Part shown: in pieces, positions 55,801 to 64,000 of the stretch
Layout: the number at the start of each line of letters is the position of its first letter
How positions within the stretch are numbered: position 1 is the stretch's first letter
NCBI GenBank assembly: GCA_934476675.1
Contig: CAKSOE010000004.1
Coordinates: 77,255 to 141,254 of the forward strand
Direction: 5' to 3'
DNA length: 64,000 bases
From: an uncultured Clostridia bacterium
Lineage (GTDB): Bacteria; Bacillota; Clostridia; UBA1381
The notes under the pieces: model-generated
Told to the model about the DNA's origin: nothing
Seen by the model: only the letters and a program-made list of their open reading frames with translations
Databases searched by the model: none
Made by a program: the position numbers and the translations under genes

Positions 55801-56047
55801 TGCCCACCTCAAGCTCCTGATACATATCAATGAGGAAATAATCACCTTGCTTTTGAGGTTCCTTTGTTGTCCATTTTTTATCCTTTTCCTTTACATTTCC
55901 CGGCAAATTATCATCATCGGATTGAGAGGCTAAAAAACGAAAATATTTCATATCATAATATTCTGCTGCTGAAACTGTATAAAACGGTATAAAAGATGTT
56001 AGCATACATATTATAACAGTCAATAAAATACATTTCTTTTTCAACAT
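52886..56047 (-). CDS. Large exported protein with discoidin-like N-terminus and SLH-like segment
   Basis: 1053 aa with a signal peptide (ILLTVIICMLTSFIPFYTVSA). Residues ~30-165 look like a discoidin/F5-8C-type sandwich (GDYFLIDMYQELEVGKVVLD, IEKIRFIKIVLEAGTETNSN). Residues ~190-350 resemble divergent SLH repeats (TCFADVNQS, HYVEEGKFYPDAKI, QELSKEAAVELLYNAL). The last ~700 residues are beta-rich and unassigned. A plausible surface scaffold or glycan binder. It starts 4 bases after the upstream SLH gene, behind TTGGAGGTG, and is thus co-transcribed with it. Confidence 0.6.
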   Translation of the reverse strand: MLKKKCILLTVIICMLTSFIPFYTVSAAEYYDMKYFRFLASQSDDDNLPGNVKEKDKKWTTKEPQKQGDYFLIDMYQELEVGKVVLDHEQSEYPGKYSVYVSTKMEYFGEPIVSEKSGNESTQTTIDFPSIEKIRFIKIVLEAGTETNSNAWSINSLKVFHANNASSKVQYKKAEKMQMPSKSDIHAEFEKSIGIDVDSFDGTRASFAALLVALTKQTVNSSVKGTCFADVNQSTNKAIEIEAISHYVEEGKFYPDAKIILDDALEWIINALGYEAIANYAKEDKKRYKDIADQLELLENVNLSYGQELSKEAAVELLYNALMTPLASYDTDDNTTQYDLAAYKWHNIVEISGNVVSNGYTSRSGAALVPADHVMIGDNTCSDAEGLTDDYIGLDVIAYINIDNRALGDFKVVYVAPKPNRNDVTIIPGENIVSGDLSSIKYYEDLENSRSKKMRFDQHPDMIYNGKGCTPFKEDKLAGIKNGYVTAIDSDNNGRIDLVIVDEYVDYFVSYIDRSKMIISDMYSNPNICLSESDIEKISIYRGSDKISFSDIKSKSILSVAADVTTIDSNGIVRIDAEKSSIYKIQVSEQVLSGVLNRSSDEIYSIDGMDFERSCYFDNAIYLKNATLPMIGKNYTFYLNYLGKIAATESISNANINYGLLVKVSTDDIEEDVEVKLINTAGKLQSFVCAEKIKVDGVRTKIDFNVAKSLFYDNVETEVFDQNTSEVVTVSKYQLIPQVIGYTLNEEGNITGIDTKKYNEKNEEKYSTLTYQAPEQYTCNVYRGMIYPTGMKSTSPNMNYDGAVLFVGPANIDDADIATDYQVYGKSYFQQDGKYSLEVFKRSEFNNLEIGFLRDGEASTSTADNYIVVDRTLITLNEDDEAVTRVEGVQNGTKFSADLYSDDVLKAAGLFENGKCTLKCGDLITVDTNQRGQIVTISRLFDVNNKDIALSNNGKYYSERRTTIGKVYKSSGDQIMVTSSKAVTDDAAEDSLELFNLPSTAIVYDEENREIRKATKDDIRAYKSVHSESMTSLVFILTTWGQNVSFIIYNFVE

Positions 56048-56051
56048 TTAA

Positions 56052-58919
56052 TTACACCTCCAATTCCAACATTTGATATATTATTTTTGCCGTTTGAGCA
56101 CGTGTCAAAGTATTTTTTGGTCGGAAACAATAATTTTCGTCACCATCAATGATATCAAGAGACATCAAGTTTATTACTGACATTTTAGCAAAATCACTAA
56201 TATCATTAAAATCATTAAATGCTTGTTTATTTTTGTCATTAATACTAATATTTAAAGCACTTATTGTTCTCGAACATATGACAGCCATTTCCTCATTAGT
56301 GATATTTCTGTCAGGTGCAAAGCTGTTGCCATCCACACCAAAAATTATGCCTTTTTCACTTGCATATGAAATATATTTATATGCCCAATGACTGTTTGTC
56401 ACATCATCAAACTCACTATTTGCCCCGTCGTATTCAGTGAATAATGCTGATACTAAAATTTTAACAAACTCAGCCCTTGTAATATTATTGTCTGGTCTGA
56501 AAGTTTTATCTTCATATCCATCAATTATTCCTTTTGATACGAGCTCCATAATGTAACTATTTGCCCAATGAGCTTCATCTACATCTGAAAAAGTCTTACC
56601 ATCAAATAGCTCCTTACTTGCTTCTTTATTTGATACTACATTAGATGATATAGATATTCCACCTTTTACAGAAGTTCCGCCCGAAACGCCGCCTGAAGAA
56701 CCACCATAATTTATTTTCGGTTTATATGTAGCTATACTTGAACTAATTGTACTTACAATATCCGATTTAGTCTTGAATTCCTTACCAATTAGACTTTTGA
56801 GAACTAATATTTGGTTGTAATCTGATATATTATTCTCTTTCATTTTATTATCTATATCATACTCAAGCACATCTTGATAATTATTGCAATATTGCAAAAC
56901 AAGTGGATAGTCACCTTCTTTAACACTGTTTAACCCAGCTAAAAGTGCAAATTCTTCAATCTTTTTATCGAAATCAACAAAATCTGTATATGTATTATAA
57001 TCGAAGAATGAGCTAAACTTTAGTATATTGCCATTATCTTTTAAATCGGATAATGTCGCGGTTACTCTTTCAGAAATGTCTAAAGATGACAAATTATCTA
57101 ACAGAATACCTGTTTTATCACTTGCTTCATTTATCATCTGCAACAATATACACCTGTTCAGAGCACTTACACTCAGAACGTCACCCTCTTTATCTTTTAT
57201 CGGCATTTTAGCAACCAACTCACAAGCATAAGCTTTTCTCTCTGCTAAAGTTGCATATTTATCAATCATAATCCCCAAAGAATTAAGAGCAATGGCGTTG
57301 TCCTCGTTATTCAATAATGATTCTATTTCTTCTTTGCTTCCCTTTTGTATTATATTAATTATCTCGTCTCTTTTTTGTTTGCTGACATAATAGAAATCTT
57401 TTTCTATATAAGGACTTATAATTCCTTCTTGATTTTTTATTCCATCTCCATATATTAAGACATCATAGTAGCCTGAAGCAATATAATCAGACAAATCAAA
57501 CTCCTTAGAAAAACAACCATTATCATCTAATGTATCGCAATAGATAAGCCCGGGCTTTGCCCAATCATATCCACTATCATTTCGGGGTATCATTGCTATT
57601 GTAAAGCTTCTTTGTTCTTTAGCCTCTGTTTCTATATTAACATCAAGCTTTTTTCCTTTTACAGAAACATCAGTATTATCAGAAAAGACTGTGCTCGCTG
57701 CCTCACATTCATCTACAACAATATTATTTTCATCCAGAAAATAATATCCAAGCTGGTTTTTATCAGAATATTTAACAGTTCCGAAGTTATTACTTACAAT
57801 ACTAACAGTATCATTTCCACAAGCAGAACATACTCTAAAATCCGATGCCGCAAAAACTTTTCCACCGTTTTCATCATCATTAAAGCTGACAAATCTATAT
57901 TTTTTATTTTCATCTAAATCATTGATAATCAATGCTTCTGTTTGCAATTCATCAAGCTCTGCTTCAAGCTCCAATTCATTCCCGTTTGATAAATATGTAA
58001 TATTTTCTACTCTGAACTCAGGCTTTGCCGTATAAAAAGCAAACTCTGTATCACTAACAGTTTCATCAAACATATTGTTTACACCGGAAACCTGTATCTT
58101 ATACTCAGAACTATAATTCAGCTTTGTTGCAGGTTGTAATTTTATAGTTCTGTCATCATATAAAATCGAAGCCTCGACTTCTTTACCGTTTTCATCGAAA
58201 ATACTTATTGTACCGGTATCCGGCATAACATAATGATCAAATTTTATTTCTATTGGTGATTCAACAAATACATTATACTTATTTGTTACCTCGTTTGCTT
58301 TGTTGTAAAAAACAAACGAACTGATATTCATACTTGTGTCTTCAGGTGGAATCATAAAAATCTGAATCTGGTCTATCCAATAATCTTTTTTAGACTGATT
58401 TTTTAGATATATGAAAGTTCCGTTATTAGCTGCTGTATTCAACGGCTTATACATATATTGCCACTGATCCCTTGTGCTTGTTCTTAACACTTCACCATTA
58501 TTAGCTTTTATCTCATACCAGCTTGTTCCGCTTGGGATATATTCCCACAAGCCTATATAAGCACAACCTTCAGCAATCGCTGCGTTAATTTTTTTGTTAT
58601 CGCCACTAATGGTTTTTGGGAAAGTTATTGCACCTTGTCCGAACGAACCATCTTCCTTCGCAAGTATCTTAAAAGATTTTTCGCCTACTTTTACATTATC
58701 ATCTGCAATTTCACCGGCGATAGACCATCCACCCCATGTACAACCGGTAAAGCTATCTGTAAATATATCCTTTAGAACAACAGCTCCGTCCGGTAATCCT
58801 TCTTCTGTTGTTATTGTTAATATACTCTGTTCAGAAACATCTTCCTGCGAATATACAAGTGTTGTTGTCATTCCGAATAACATTGATAAAACAAGAATAC
58901 TTGCATATAATTTTGACAC
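56052..58919 (-). CDS. SLH-anchored surface protein with unassigned module and Ig-like domain
   Basis: 955 aa from the GTG at 58919, 8 bases after GGAGG; the TTG at 58925 is too close to the ribosome site. In order: a signal peptide, an unassigned module at ~48-192 (CAYIGLWEYIP, DYWIDQIQIF) like those of the 458-aa protein, a Big_5-type Ig-like domain (~197-300, VFVESPIEIKFDHYVMP), a long middle region, a Gly/Ser linker (GGSSGGVSGGTSV) and three C-terminal SLH repeats (IDGYEDKTFRPDNNITRAEF and two more). It is probably held on the wall and presents glycan next to the ABC transporter encoded just upstream. Confidence 0.75.
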   Translation of the reverse strand: MSKLYASILVLSMLFGMTTTLVYSQEDVSEQSILTITTEEGLPDGAVVLKDIFTDSFTGCTWGGWSIAGEIADDNVKVGEKSFKILAKEDGSFGQGAITFPKTISGDNKKINAAIAEGCAYIGLWEYIPSGTSWYEIKANNGEVLRTSTRDQWQYMYKPLNTAANNGTFIYLKNQSKKDYWIDQIQIFMIPPEDTSMNISSFVFYNKANEVTNKYNVFVESPIEIKFDHYVMPDTGTISIFDENGKEVEASILYDDRTIKLQPATKLNYSSEYKIQVSGVNNMFDETVSDTEFAFYTAKPEFRVENITYLSNGNELELEAELDELQTEALIINDLDENKKYRFVSFNDDENGGKVFAASDFRVCSACGNDTVSIVSNNFGTVKYSDKNQLGYYFLDENNIVVDECEAASTVFSDNTDVSVKGKKLDVNIETEAKEQRSFTIAMIPRNDSGYDWAKPGLIYCDTLDDNGCFSKEFDLSDYIASGYYDVLIYGDGIKNQEGIISPYIEKDFYYVSKQKRDEIINIIQKGSKEEIESLLNNEDNAIALNSLGIMIDKYATLAERKAYACELVAKMPIKDKEGDVLSVSALNRCILLQMINEASDKTGILLDNLSSLDISERVTATLSDLKDNGNILKFSSFFDYNTYTDFVDFDKKIEEFALLAGLNSVKEGDYPLVLQYCNNYQDVLEYDIDNKMKENNISDYNQILVLKSLIGKEFKTKSDIVSTISSSIATYKPKINYGGSSGGVSGGTSVKGGISISSNVVSNKEASKELFDGKTFSDVDEAHWANSYIMELVSKGIIDGYEDKTFRPDNNITRAEFVKILVSALFTEYDGANSEFDDVTNSHWAYKYISYASEKGIIFGVDGNSFAPDRNITNEEMAVICSRTISALNISINDKNKQAFNDFNDISDFAKMSVINLMSLDIIDGDENYCFRPKNTLTRAQTAKIIYQMLELEV

Positions 58920-58957
58920 GAACAATTCCTCCTTTGCAATTATTCATAAATCGTACC

Positions 58958-60517
58958 TTATTGATTTTGTTGACTCCATGTTTTCCTTACAATTTCAATA
59001 AGCTCATCAGAACCCAATTGTTTACACTTATCTACAAAATTCTGCCAATTATTGAATGATTCTTCTCCATAAATAAATTTCACAATCATAGATTCGGTAT
59101 AATCATTTAATCCGGTGTAAAGCAACTGTACTTTCTCATTTTGTTCTTCTGAAAATTTCAAGCCCGGATCATCTTTGTCAACCCAGTTCTGATCTATCAT
59201 ATTTTGTTTGAATTCAAGTTCCTTTTCTTCTACCAAGCTTCGTTCCACAGATTCCGGTTTATAATCAGTCAAGGTTTTTATGCCATTTATCCCTACACCA
59301 AAATCTTTAGAAAGTGACTTTGTTCCATTTTTGTTGGCTACAGTAATTATATCTTCATTGAAAATATATTCATCGCCTGATTTTGTATATGTAACACCTT
59401 CAATTCCTGCAGTTGTAAGAATTGCAGCCTCTTCACTATAATACATCCAATCAATAAATTCCAAAAATTTATCGAAATCCTTACGTTTAGCAACCGTTGA
59501 AGAAATTGCCAAACCACCACCATACTTACTGGTCGGCTTTCCTTTCCTTATACCCTCCGGTCCTGCCATAGGATAAATCAATTCAAAATCAGCATTCTCA
59601 AAACCTGCTTCTTTAAGTTCTTTATTGTAGTCCACACAACTACCATAACCAAAAACAGGGACAACAAAATATTTGTTTGTCAAAACTTTCTGCTTAAATA
59701 ACGCACTATCTTGTGTAAATCCTTCAGGATCAATACAACCTGCATTATATAACTTATTCATATAGCCGAGTAATGTCTTATACTGTTCGCTGGTTGGTGC
59801 AAAATACCATTCTTTTGTATCATAATTATATGAGTATCCAAACGGCAGTGAATATCCACCTTTAGTTCCAAAGCTTGATGCAACAAAAGACATTAACAAC
59901 TTGCCATTATATAAATCTCCAATACCTAAAGAATCCGGATAAATTTTCTTCAATTCAACTAAAGCATCAAACAACTCATCGTAAGTTTCCGGAACCTTAA
60001 TATTATTTTGATCAAAAATATCTTTTCTTATTGCAAATGTATTTGTTCCAACCGGATGTTTTTCAAATGCAGGTAATACATAAAATTTTCCGTCAGCCTC
60101 ACAAATATCATCAATAGCCGCCTCATCATCAATATATTCTAGATATTTCTTCAAATTTGGCATTTTGTCAATATAATCACTTACAGGCAACAATAATCCT
60201 TGTTGAGCATACTGATGTACTTGATTTGCCCATGTATTTGTCAACAAATCCGGAATTTCTCCTGATTGCATAACAATACTTTTTTTTGCTGCATAATCCG
60301 ATGCAGGTACAACCTGAACATCAAGTTTAACATTTTTTAACTTTTCTACTTCTTTTATTAATGCCCAATTCGCATTATACGGTGAACCGGCATTATCAGA
60401 AAATAAGATGCTCACTTTCATAGCTTCATCACCTGATTTTTTTGCACATCCACCAAAATTTAAAACCAACATTATCATAGTTAATATGATAACTAAACTT
60501 TTACTTATTTTTTTCAT
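58958..60517 (-). CDS. ABC-transporter solute-binding lipoprotein (LplA/YtcQ type)
   Basis: 519 aa from the ATG at 60517 behind AAAGGAAG; earlier in-frame codons lie in the permease gene. The lipoprotein signal ends in LNFGGC (Cys anchor ~23). The mature part is a family-1 extracellular sugar-binding protein of the large LplA/YtcQ group (SILFSDNAGSPYNANW, DLLTNTWANQVHQYAQQGLLLPVSDY). It captures oligosaccharides and delivers them to the two permeases immediately upstream. No ATPase gene is present; such transporters share the MsmX-type ATPase. Confidence 0.88.
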   Translation of the reverse strand: MKKISKSLVIILTMIMLVLNFGGCAKKSGDEAMKVSILFSDNAGSPYNANWALIKEVEKLKNVKLDVQVVPASDYAAKKSIVMQSGEIPDLLTNTWANQVHQYAQQGLLLPVSDYIDKMPNLKKYLEYIDDEAAIDDICEADGKFYVLPAFEKHPVGTNTFAIRKDIFDQNNIKVPETYDELFDALVELKKIYPDSLGIGDLYNGKLLMSFVASSFGTKGGYSLPFGYSYNYDTKEWYFAPTSEQYKTLLGYMNKLYNAGCIDPEGFTQDSALFKQKVLTNKYFVVPVFGYGSCVDYNKELKEAGFENADFELIYPMAGPEGIRKGKPTSKYGGGLAISSTVAKRKDFDKFLEFIDWMYYSEEAAILTTAGIEGVTYTKSGDEYIFNEDIITVANKNGTKSLSKDFGVGINGIKTLTDYKPESVERSLVEEKELEFKQNMIDQNWVDKDDPGLKFSEEQNEKVQLLYTGLNDYTESMIVKFIYGEESFNNWQNFVDKCKQLGSDELIEIVRKTWSQQNQ

Positions 60518-60552
60518 AATAATCTTCCTTTCGCAAATTCTTTTTCCAATTA

Positions 60553-61434
60553 TTAGCCTTTTACTGAACCAACCATCATACCTTGCGCAAAGTATTTTTG
60601 CATAAACGGGTAAATACACATAAATGGTGCAAGCGTCAACACGATCGTTGAATATTTTATTGCTTCACCGGTGCTTTCTTGATTTTTTAACAATTCTTCT
60701 GCCATATTAGAATTTGTTGCTATCTGCTGTGCATTAAACAACATATTCCTTAACAACAGAATGACAGGATATTTATCATTATCACTGAAGTAAATTAATG
60801 GACCAAACCAGTTATTCCATTGTCCAACCATAAAAAACAATACCATTGTTGCGATAATTGGTTTTGATAAAGGAAGAACTATTCTTAAAAAAGTCCCAAA
60901 CTCTCCCAATCCATCAATTTCTGCAGCCTCATTTAGTTCTTTTGGTAAAGACTTAAAATACGTCATCATAATCATAACATTAAATGGTGCAACAGCCCCC
61001 GGCAATGTAACCGCCCAAACTGTATTATACAAATTCAATGCTTTTACCAACAAAAACATCTGTATCATTCCACCCGAAAACAACATTGTGAACATAACCG
61101 CTTTTTTTAAAAACGGAATTCCCGGCAAATCACTTTTTGAAAGCGGATAAGCTGTTAGCGAAGTTAACACCAACGAAATTATCACTTGTACCGCAGTATA
61201 AACAATAGTATTTAAATAACCCCCCAAAAAAGATGGATGATTTATTATAGTTTTATAGGCAGATAATGTGAATCCTTTAGGCAAAAGATTTACCTGTCCT
61301 GATAGAATATAGTTTTCCGAACTAAACGACAACGATAAAACATTAAGAAACGGATATCCTATCACTATTAATATCAAAATCATCAAAGTCATATTAAAAA
61401 TATCTAATGCTTTATCAGTCCCATGCAATTTCAT
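60553..61434 (-). CDS. ABC sugar permease (LplC/YtcP type)
   Basis: 293 aa from the ATG at 61434, 9 bases after AAGGGAGGTG; an ATG at 61461 overlaps the previous gene and lacks a site. Six membrane helices. The EAA loop is EAAEIDGLGEFGTFLRIVLPLSKP. Related proteins import rhamnogalacturonan- or uronate-type oligosaccharides. It pairs with the permease upstream. Confidence 0.9.
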   Translation of the reverse strand: MKLHGTDKALDIFNMTLMILILIVIGYPFLNVLSLSFSSENYILSGQVNLLPKGFTLSAYKTIINHPSFLGGYLNTIVYTAVQVIISLVLTSLTAYPLSKSDLPGIPFLKKAVMFTMLFSGGMIQMFLLVKALNLYNTVWAVTLPGAVAPFNVMIMMTYFKSLPKELNEAAEIDGLGEFGTFLRIVLPLSKPIIATMVLFFMVGQWNNWFGPLIYFSDNDKYPVILLLRNMLFNAQQIATNSNMAEELLKNQESTGEAIKYSTIVLTLAPFMCIYPFMQKYFAQGMMVGSVKG

Positions 61435-61454
61435 ATTACCAAACACCTCCCTTA

Positions 61455-62369
61455 TCACCATAAAGATTCTTCAGTTACTTTTGCACTAATTTTATTTGTA
61501 ATAGTTATCAAGAATAAGCTGATTACAGACATAAACAGGCTTACAGCTGTGGAATAACTATAACTCCCATCAACGATACCTCTTCTATACACATATGTAC
61601 CAATTACATCTGCTGTATCTCGATTAAGACTATTCATCAAAAGCAAAACCTTCTCATAACCAATAGATAACATATTACCAACAGCCAAAATAAATGTTAT
61701 AACAATTGTAGGCATTATGCCTGGAATAGTAACATTTAACATCTGTTGAAATTTTCCGGCTCCATCTACTTTTGCAGCTTCATATAATTGTATGTCCACA
61801 CCAGATAATGCAGCTATATACATAATAGCATTCCATCCCACATTCTGCCATATATCTGTAATTATATAGATAGGTCTAAAACATTCAGGTTTCGCCATAT
61901 AGTTTATCGTTTCCATCCCCATTTTTACTCGAACCATATTCAAAATTCCATTTGTAGGCGATAATATTTGCGAAGCAAATCCTACAACAACAACTATAGA
62001 GATAAAGTGAGGTAAATATGATACTGTTTGAACAACTTTTTTGAATTTGTTGTATCTTAATTCATTTAGTAATAGTGCAAAGACTATTGGTATTGGAAAT
62101 GATATACACAATACTTCAATACTTAAAATAACCGTATTCTTTAAAATATTATAGAAATTCGGCTCTGATAAAAATAATTTAAAGTAATGCAATCCCATCC
62201 ACTTTTCACCTAAAAATGGACATACAACAGTATATTTTCTAAATGCAAGTAACGTACCTATCATTGGCACATACTTAAAAATTATAAAATATAATGCAGG
62301 TAAAACTAGCATTAAATATAGTGCATAATGTCTTTTAACAGTTTTTAATGTTCTATTTTTTTTCATCAT
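61455..62369 (-). CDS. ABC sugar permease (LplB/YteP type)
   Basis: 304 aa, six membrane helices, beginning RHYALYLMLVLPALYFIIFKYVPM as is usual for LplB/YteP proteins. The EAA loop is EAAKVDGAGKFQQMLNVTIPGI. The ATGATG start overlaps the TGA of the upstream GH74-like gene, so translation is coupled; the first ATG follows AAAGGAAAA. It forms the channel with the next permease. Confidence 0.9.
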   Translation of the reverse strand: MMKKNRTLKTVKRHYALYLMLVLPALYFIIFKYVPMIGTLLAFRKYTVVCPFLGEKWMGLHYFKLFLSEPNFYNILKNTVILSIEVLCISFPIPIVFALLLNELRYNKFKKVVQTVSYLPHFISIVVVVGFASQILSPTNGILNMVRVKMGMETINYMAKPECFRPIYIITDIWQNVGWNAIMYIAALSGVDIQLYEAAKVDGAGKFQQMLNVTIPGIMPTIVITFILAVGNMLSIGYEKVLLLMNSLNRDTADVIGTYVYRRGIVDGSYSYSTAVSLFMSVISLFLITITNKISAKVTEESLW

Positions 62370-64000
62370 TTTATTTTTCCTTTATTTTCAATCCAAACAC
62401 ATCTATTATCATTATCCCAGGAAACTGTACAACCTAATTTTTCAAAGATACTTCTTAAGGGTATATACACACGCCCATTTTTCAAATAAGAACTCACATC
62501 TGTATAATGCTTTTCATTATTAACAAAAAACCAATTTGCGTTTATAGGCATACAAATATCAATATCGGAATACTTGATTATAGCTGTCTGACTGTTTTCT
62601 AACCAGTCAACTTCCGCTCCTATAGTTTCAACAATTTTCCGCACCGGAACCATTACTCTATCTGAAGAGAATTCAGGCTCAGAATCGAAGAAAATAATAT
62701 TTCCATCTATAAATACCCTTACTTTATCATCCTGCGTTTTTATTTTATCTTCAACTTTCTCATTATCGGAAATTGTAATTTCTGCACCTTCAATGTTTAA
62801 ATTAGAATTTGGTCTTCCATATGAAAAGCCTCGCCCATTAGTACCTATGTAAACTACACCAAATTCCTGTCTGTCCGCACCTATACATGTTGGTTCATCA
62901 CCAATCATATGCTCGTCATCGTTGATTCTGACCCAACTATTCCCCATATCAACAGACATGAAAATACCGGTCTCTCCTTTTACTTCACCGTACAAAAACG
63001 CAGTTGGATTTATTCTTCCCGTTGCCGGTTTTCCAAATGCTATCATATAAGCCCTTGTGACATCCGGTAGTTTTGTCATTGTAGTTCCGTAATCACTTGA
63101 AGTATAAATTCCATCAAAACCTAAAGCCACCCAAACATTACCTTCCATATACGGCACTGCCCTGACAAATGATCTATTATATACAGGCAAATTACTTATT
63201 TTTTGTTCAAAACTTACTGCACCATCTGTACTAACATAGAACTTACCATCTGAATATCCATAGAAGACGTCTGGTTTAACTCTGTCAGAGGAAAAATTAT
63301 AAGACCATGAAAAACGCGAAGAAATTAAGTTTTCCGGTTCGCCTTCACACTTATTCCACGTTTTTCCCATATCCGTAGAATAATATCCTCCACTTTTTAC
63401 AGGCATAATAAACACAGTAGGATATCCGGTATCTTTATTTATCCCCGCACTTATAGAAACTCTTCCCGAAAGTAAATTATTACCCTTATCATCTTTCGGG
63501 AAATTAGAAAACTGAGTCCATGTTTTTCCATAATCCATGGAATATGCATATCTTCCATATGTTCCGTTTCCGCTTGCCCTTACTACAATATTCGGACTTC
63601 CTTCACAAAAATCCAGCTCATTTGTATCTGTTGTATCAAAGCTTCCGGTTATTCTGTAGTCCGGATACTCATTTATGTCACTCCACACAGCGCCATCATT
63701 ATCTGCATTTCCAACCATAAGCTTTGGTCCGCCTTCCGGGAATGAAATGGCACAAAATCCAACCATTTCTTCTAACCCTCTTACGTCATTTATCCATGCT
63801 GCTTGAGGTTGTTGATTGATATCAGGGGTTTTCCAAACTCCGTACCAATCAGTTATCCACACCTCGGAACTGTTAAACGGATTAACACTCACAGAACTCG
63901 TATTTGCAAAGAAATATCTATCCGGCCACCATGAAATGGTATTCATTCTCTTGGCAGAAGCATATAAATCCTCCCATGTTTCTCCTCCGTCTTTAGTTCT
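62366..64000 (-). CDS. GH74-like Asp-box repeat protein with copper-amine-oxidase-like domain (5' end beyond window)
   Basis: The reading frame stays open through the window edge (TKDGGETWEDLYASAKR precedes the first internal Met), so the N-terminus is outside; 544 codons are seen. Asp-box/BNR repeats of the S-x-D-x-G-x-x-W type recur (TKDGGETW, SMDYGKTW, STDMGKTW, SVDMGNSW), the pattern of GH74 xyloglucanases and sialidase-like propellers. The C-terminal ~130 residues form a Cu_amine_oxidN1-like domain (MVPVRKIVETIGAEVDW, IPLRSIFEKLGCTVSW), a common surface-attachment module. A catalytic role in cutting a plant beta-glucan is likely but unproven. It precedes and overlaps the permease genes. 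Confidence 0.7.
   Translation of the reverse strand, partial: RTKDGGETWEDLYASAKRMNTISWWPDRYFFANTSSVSVNPFNSSEVWITDWYGVWKTPDINQQPQAAWINDVRGLEEMVGFCAISFPEGGPKLMVGNADNDGAVWSDINEYPDYRITGSFDTTDTNELDFCEGSPNIVVRASGNGTYGRYAYSMDYGKTWTQFSNFPKDDKGNNLLSGRVSISAGINKDTGYPTVFIMPVKSGGYYSTDMGKTWNKCEGEPENLISSRFSWSYNFSSDRVKPDVFYGYSDGKFYVSTDGAVSFEQKISNLPVYNRSFVRAVPYMEGNVWVALGFDGIYTSSDYGTTMTKLPDVTRAYMIAFGKPATGRINPTAFLYGEVKGETGIFMSVDMGNSWVRINDDEHMIGDEPTCIGADRQEFGVVYIGTNGRGFSYGRPNSNLNIEGAEITISDNEKVEDKIKTQDDKVRVFIDGNIIFFDSEPEFSSDRVMVPVRKIVETIGAEVDWLENSQTAIIKYSDIDICMPINANWFFVNNEKHYTDVSSYLKNGRVYIPLRSIFEKLGCTVSWDNDNRCVWIENKGKIK

Noticed and set aside
1..64000. CRISPR array, insertion sequence or prophage genes
   Set aside because: I saw no regularly spaced repeats, transposase, integrase or phage structural gene on either strand.

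Overview
The window looks like chromosomal DNA of an anaerobic, Gram-positive, low-to-moderate GC bacterium of the Clostridia. The evidence is a one-chain pyruvate:ferredoxin oxidoreductase, the oxygen-sensitive ribonucleotide reductase NrdD with its activase NrdG, several S-layer-homology (SLH) surface proteins, strong AGGAGG ribosome sites with frequent TTG/GTG starts, and canonical TTGACA-17-TATAAT promoters. Genes for 2-keto-3-deoxygluconate (KDG) metabolism, acid-sugar dehydration and a large glycan cluster suggest a plant-polysaccharide degrader, possibly a gut species. A relative of Monoglobus is my guess only; nothing here proves the genus.

Layout. 1-4.3 kb: a dGTPase-like HD hydrolase (cut by the window edge), then an AraC regulator divergent from an enolase-superfamily dehydratase and a short-chain dehydrogenase. 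4.6-7.2 kb: a class A penicillin-binding protein. 7.5-14.6 kb: housekeeping genes, with rplM-rpsI followed by a tightly packed run nadK-argR-recN-rseC-ligA and an uncharacterised protein resembling the guanidino-group-modifying-enzyme fold. 14.7-18.1 kb: kdgK and kdgA (KDG to pyruvate and glyceraldehyde 3-phosphate), then a Na+/proline-type symporter. 18.5-25.6 kb: an operon of three exported proteins (a PPC-domain protein, an M6-type metalloprotease with leucine-rich repeats, and an RCC1/chitobiase-like/SLH protein). 25.7-31.3 kb: adenine deaminase, aconitase and a Na+/phosphate transporter. 31.5-35.1 kb: pyruvate:ferredoxin oxidoreductase. 35.8-38.9 kb: nrdD-nrdG-dut. 39-45 kb: glnK-amt, then pth-mfd. 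45.2-45.7 kb: tRNA-Glu(CTC) and tRNA-Leu(CAG).

From 46 kb to the end is an 18-kb block, all on the minus strand and visibly richer in A+T. Read in transcription order it holds a GH74-like repeat protein with a copper-amine-oxidase-like surface domain (5' part outside the window), two ABC permeases and a lipoprotein binding protein of the YteP/YtcP/YtcQ (LplA/B/C) oligosaccharide class, three large exported proteins, a membrane-anchored AraC sensor-regulator, a TIM-barrel sugar isomerase/epimerase, an (alpha/alpha)6 glycosidase, and an esterase pseudogene that has lost its middle. It reads as a cell-surface glycan capture, import and breakdown locus. The KDG genes at 14.7-16.4 kb could take the products if the glycan contains uronic acids.

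The most novel-looking item is a sequence module of roughly 130 residues that I see three times in two exported proteins of this block and cannot assign to a family. Other candidates are a second module shared between this block and the 18.5-kb operon, the uncharacterised protein behind ligA, a seven-codon leader frame ahead of the surface operon, a terminator-like hairpin inside the glnK leader, and perfect palindromes at the putP promoter and ahead of ade.
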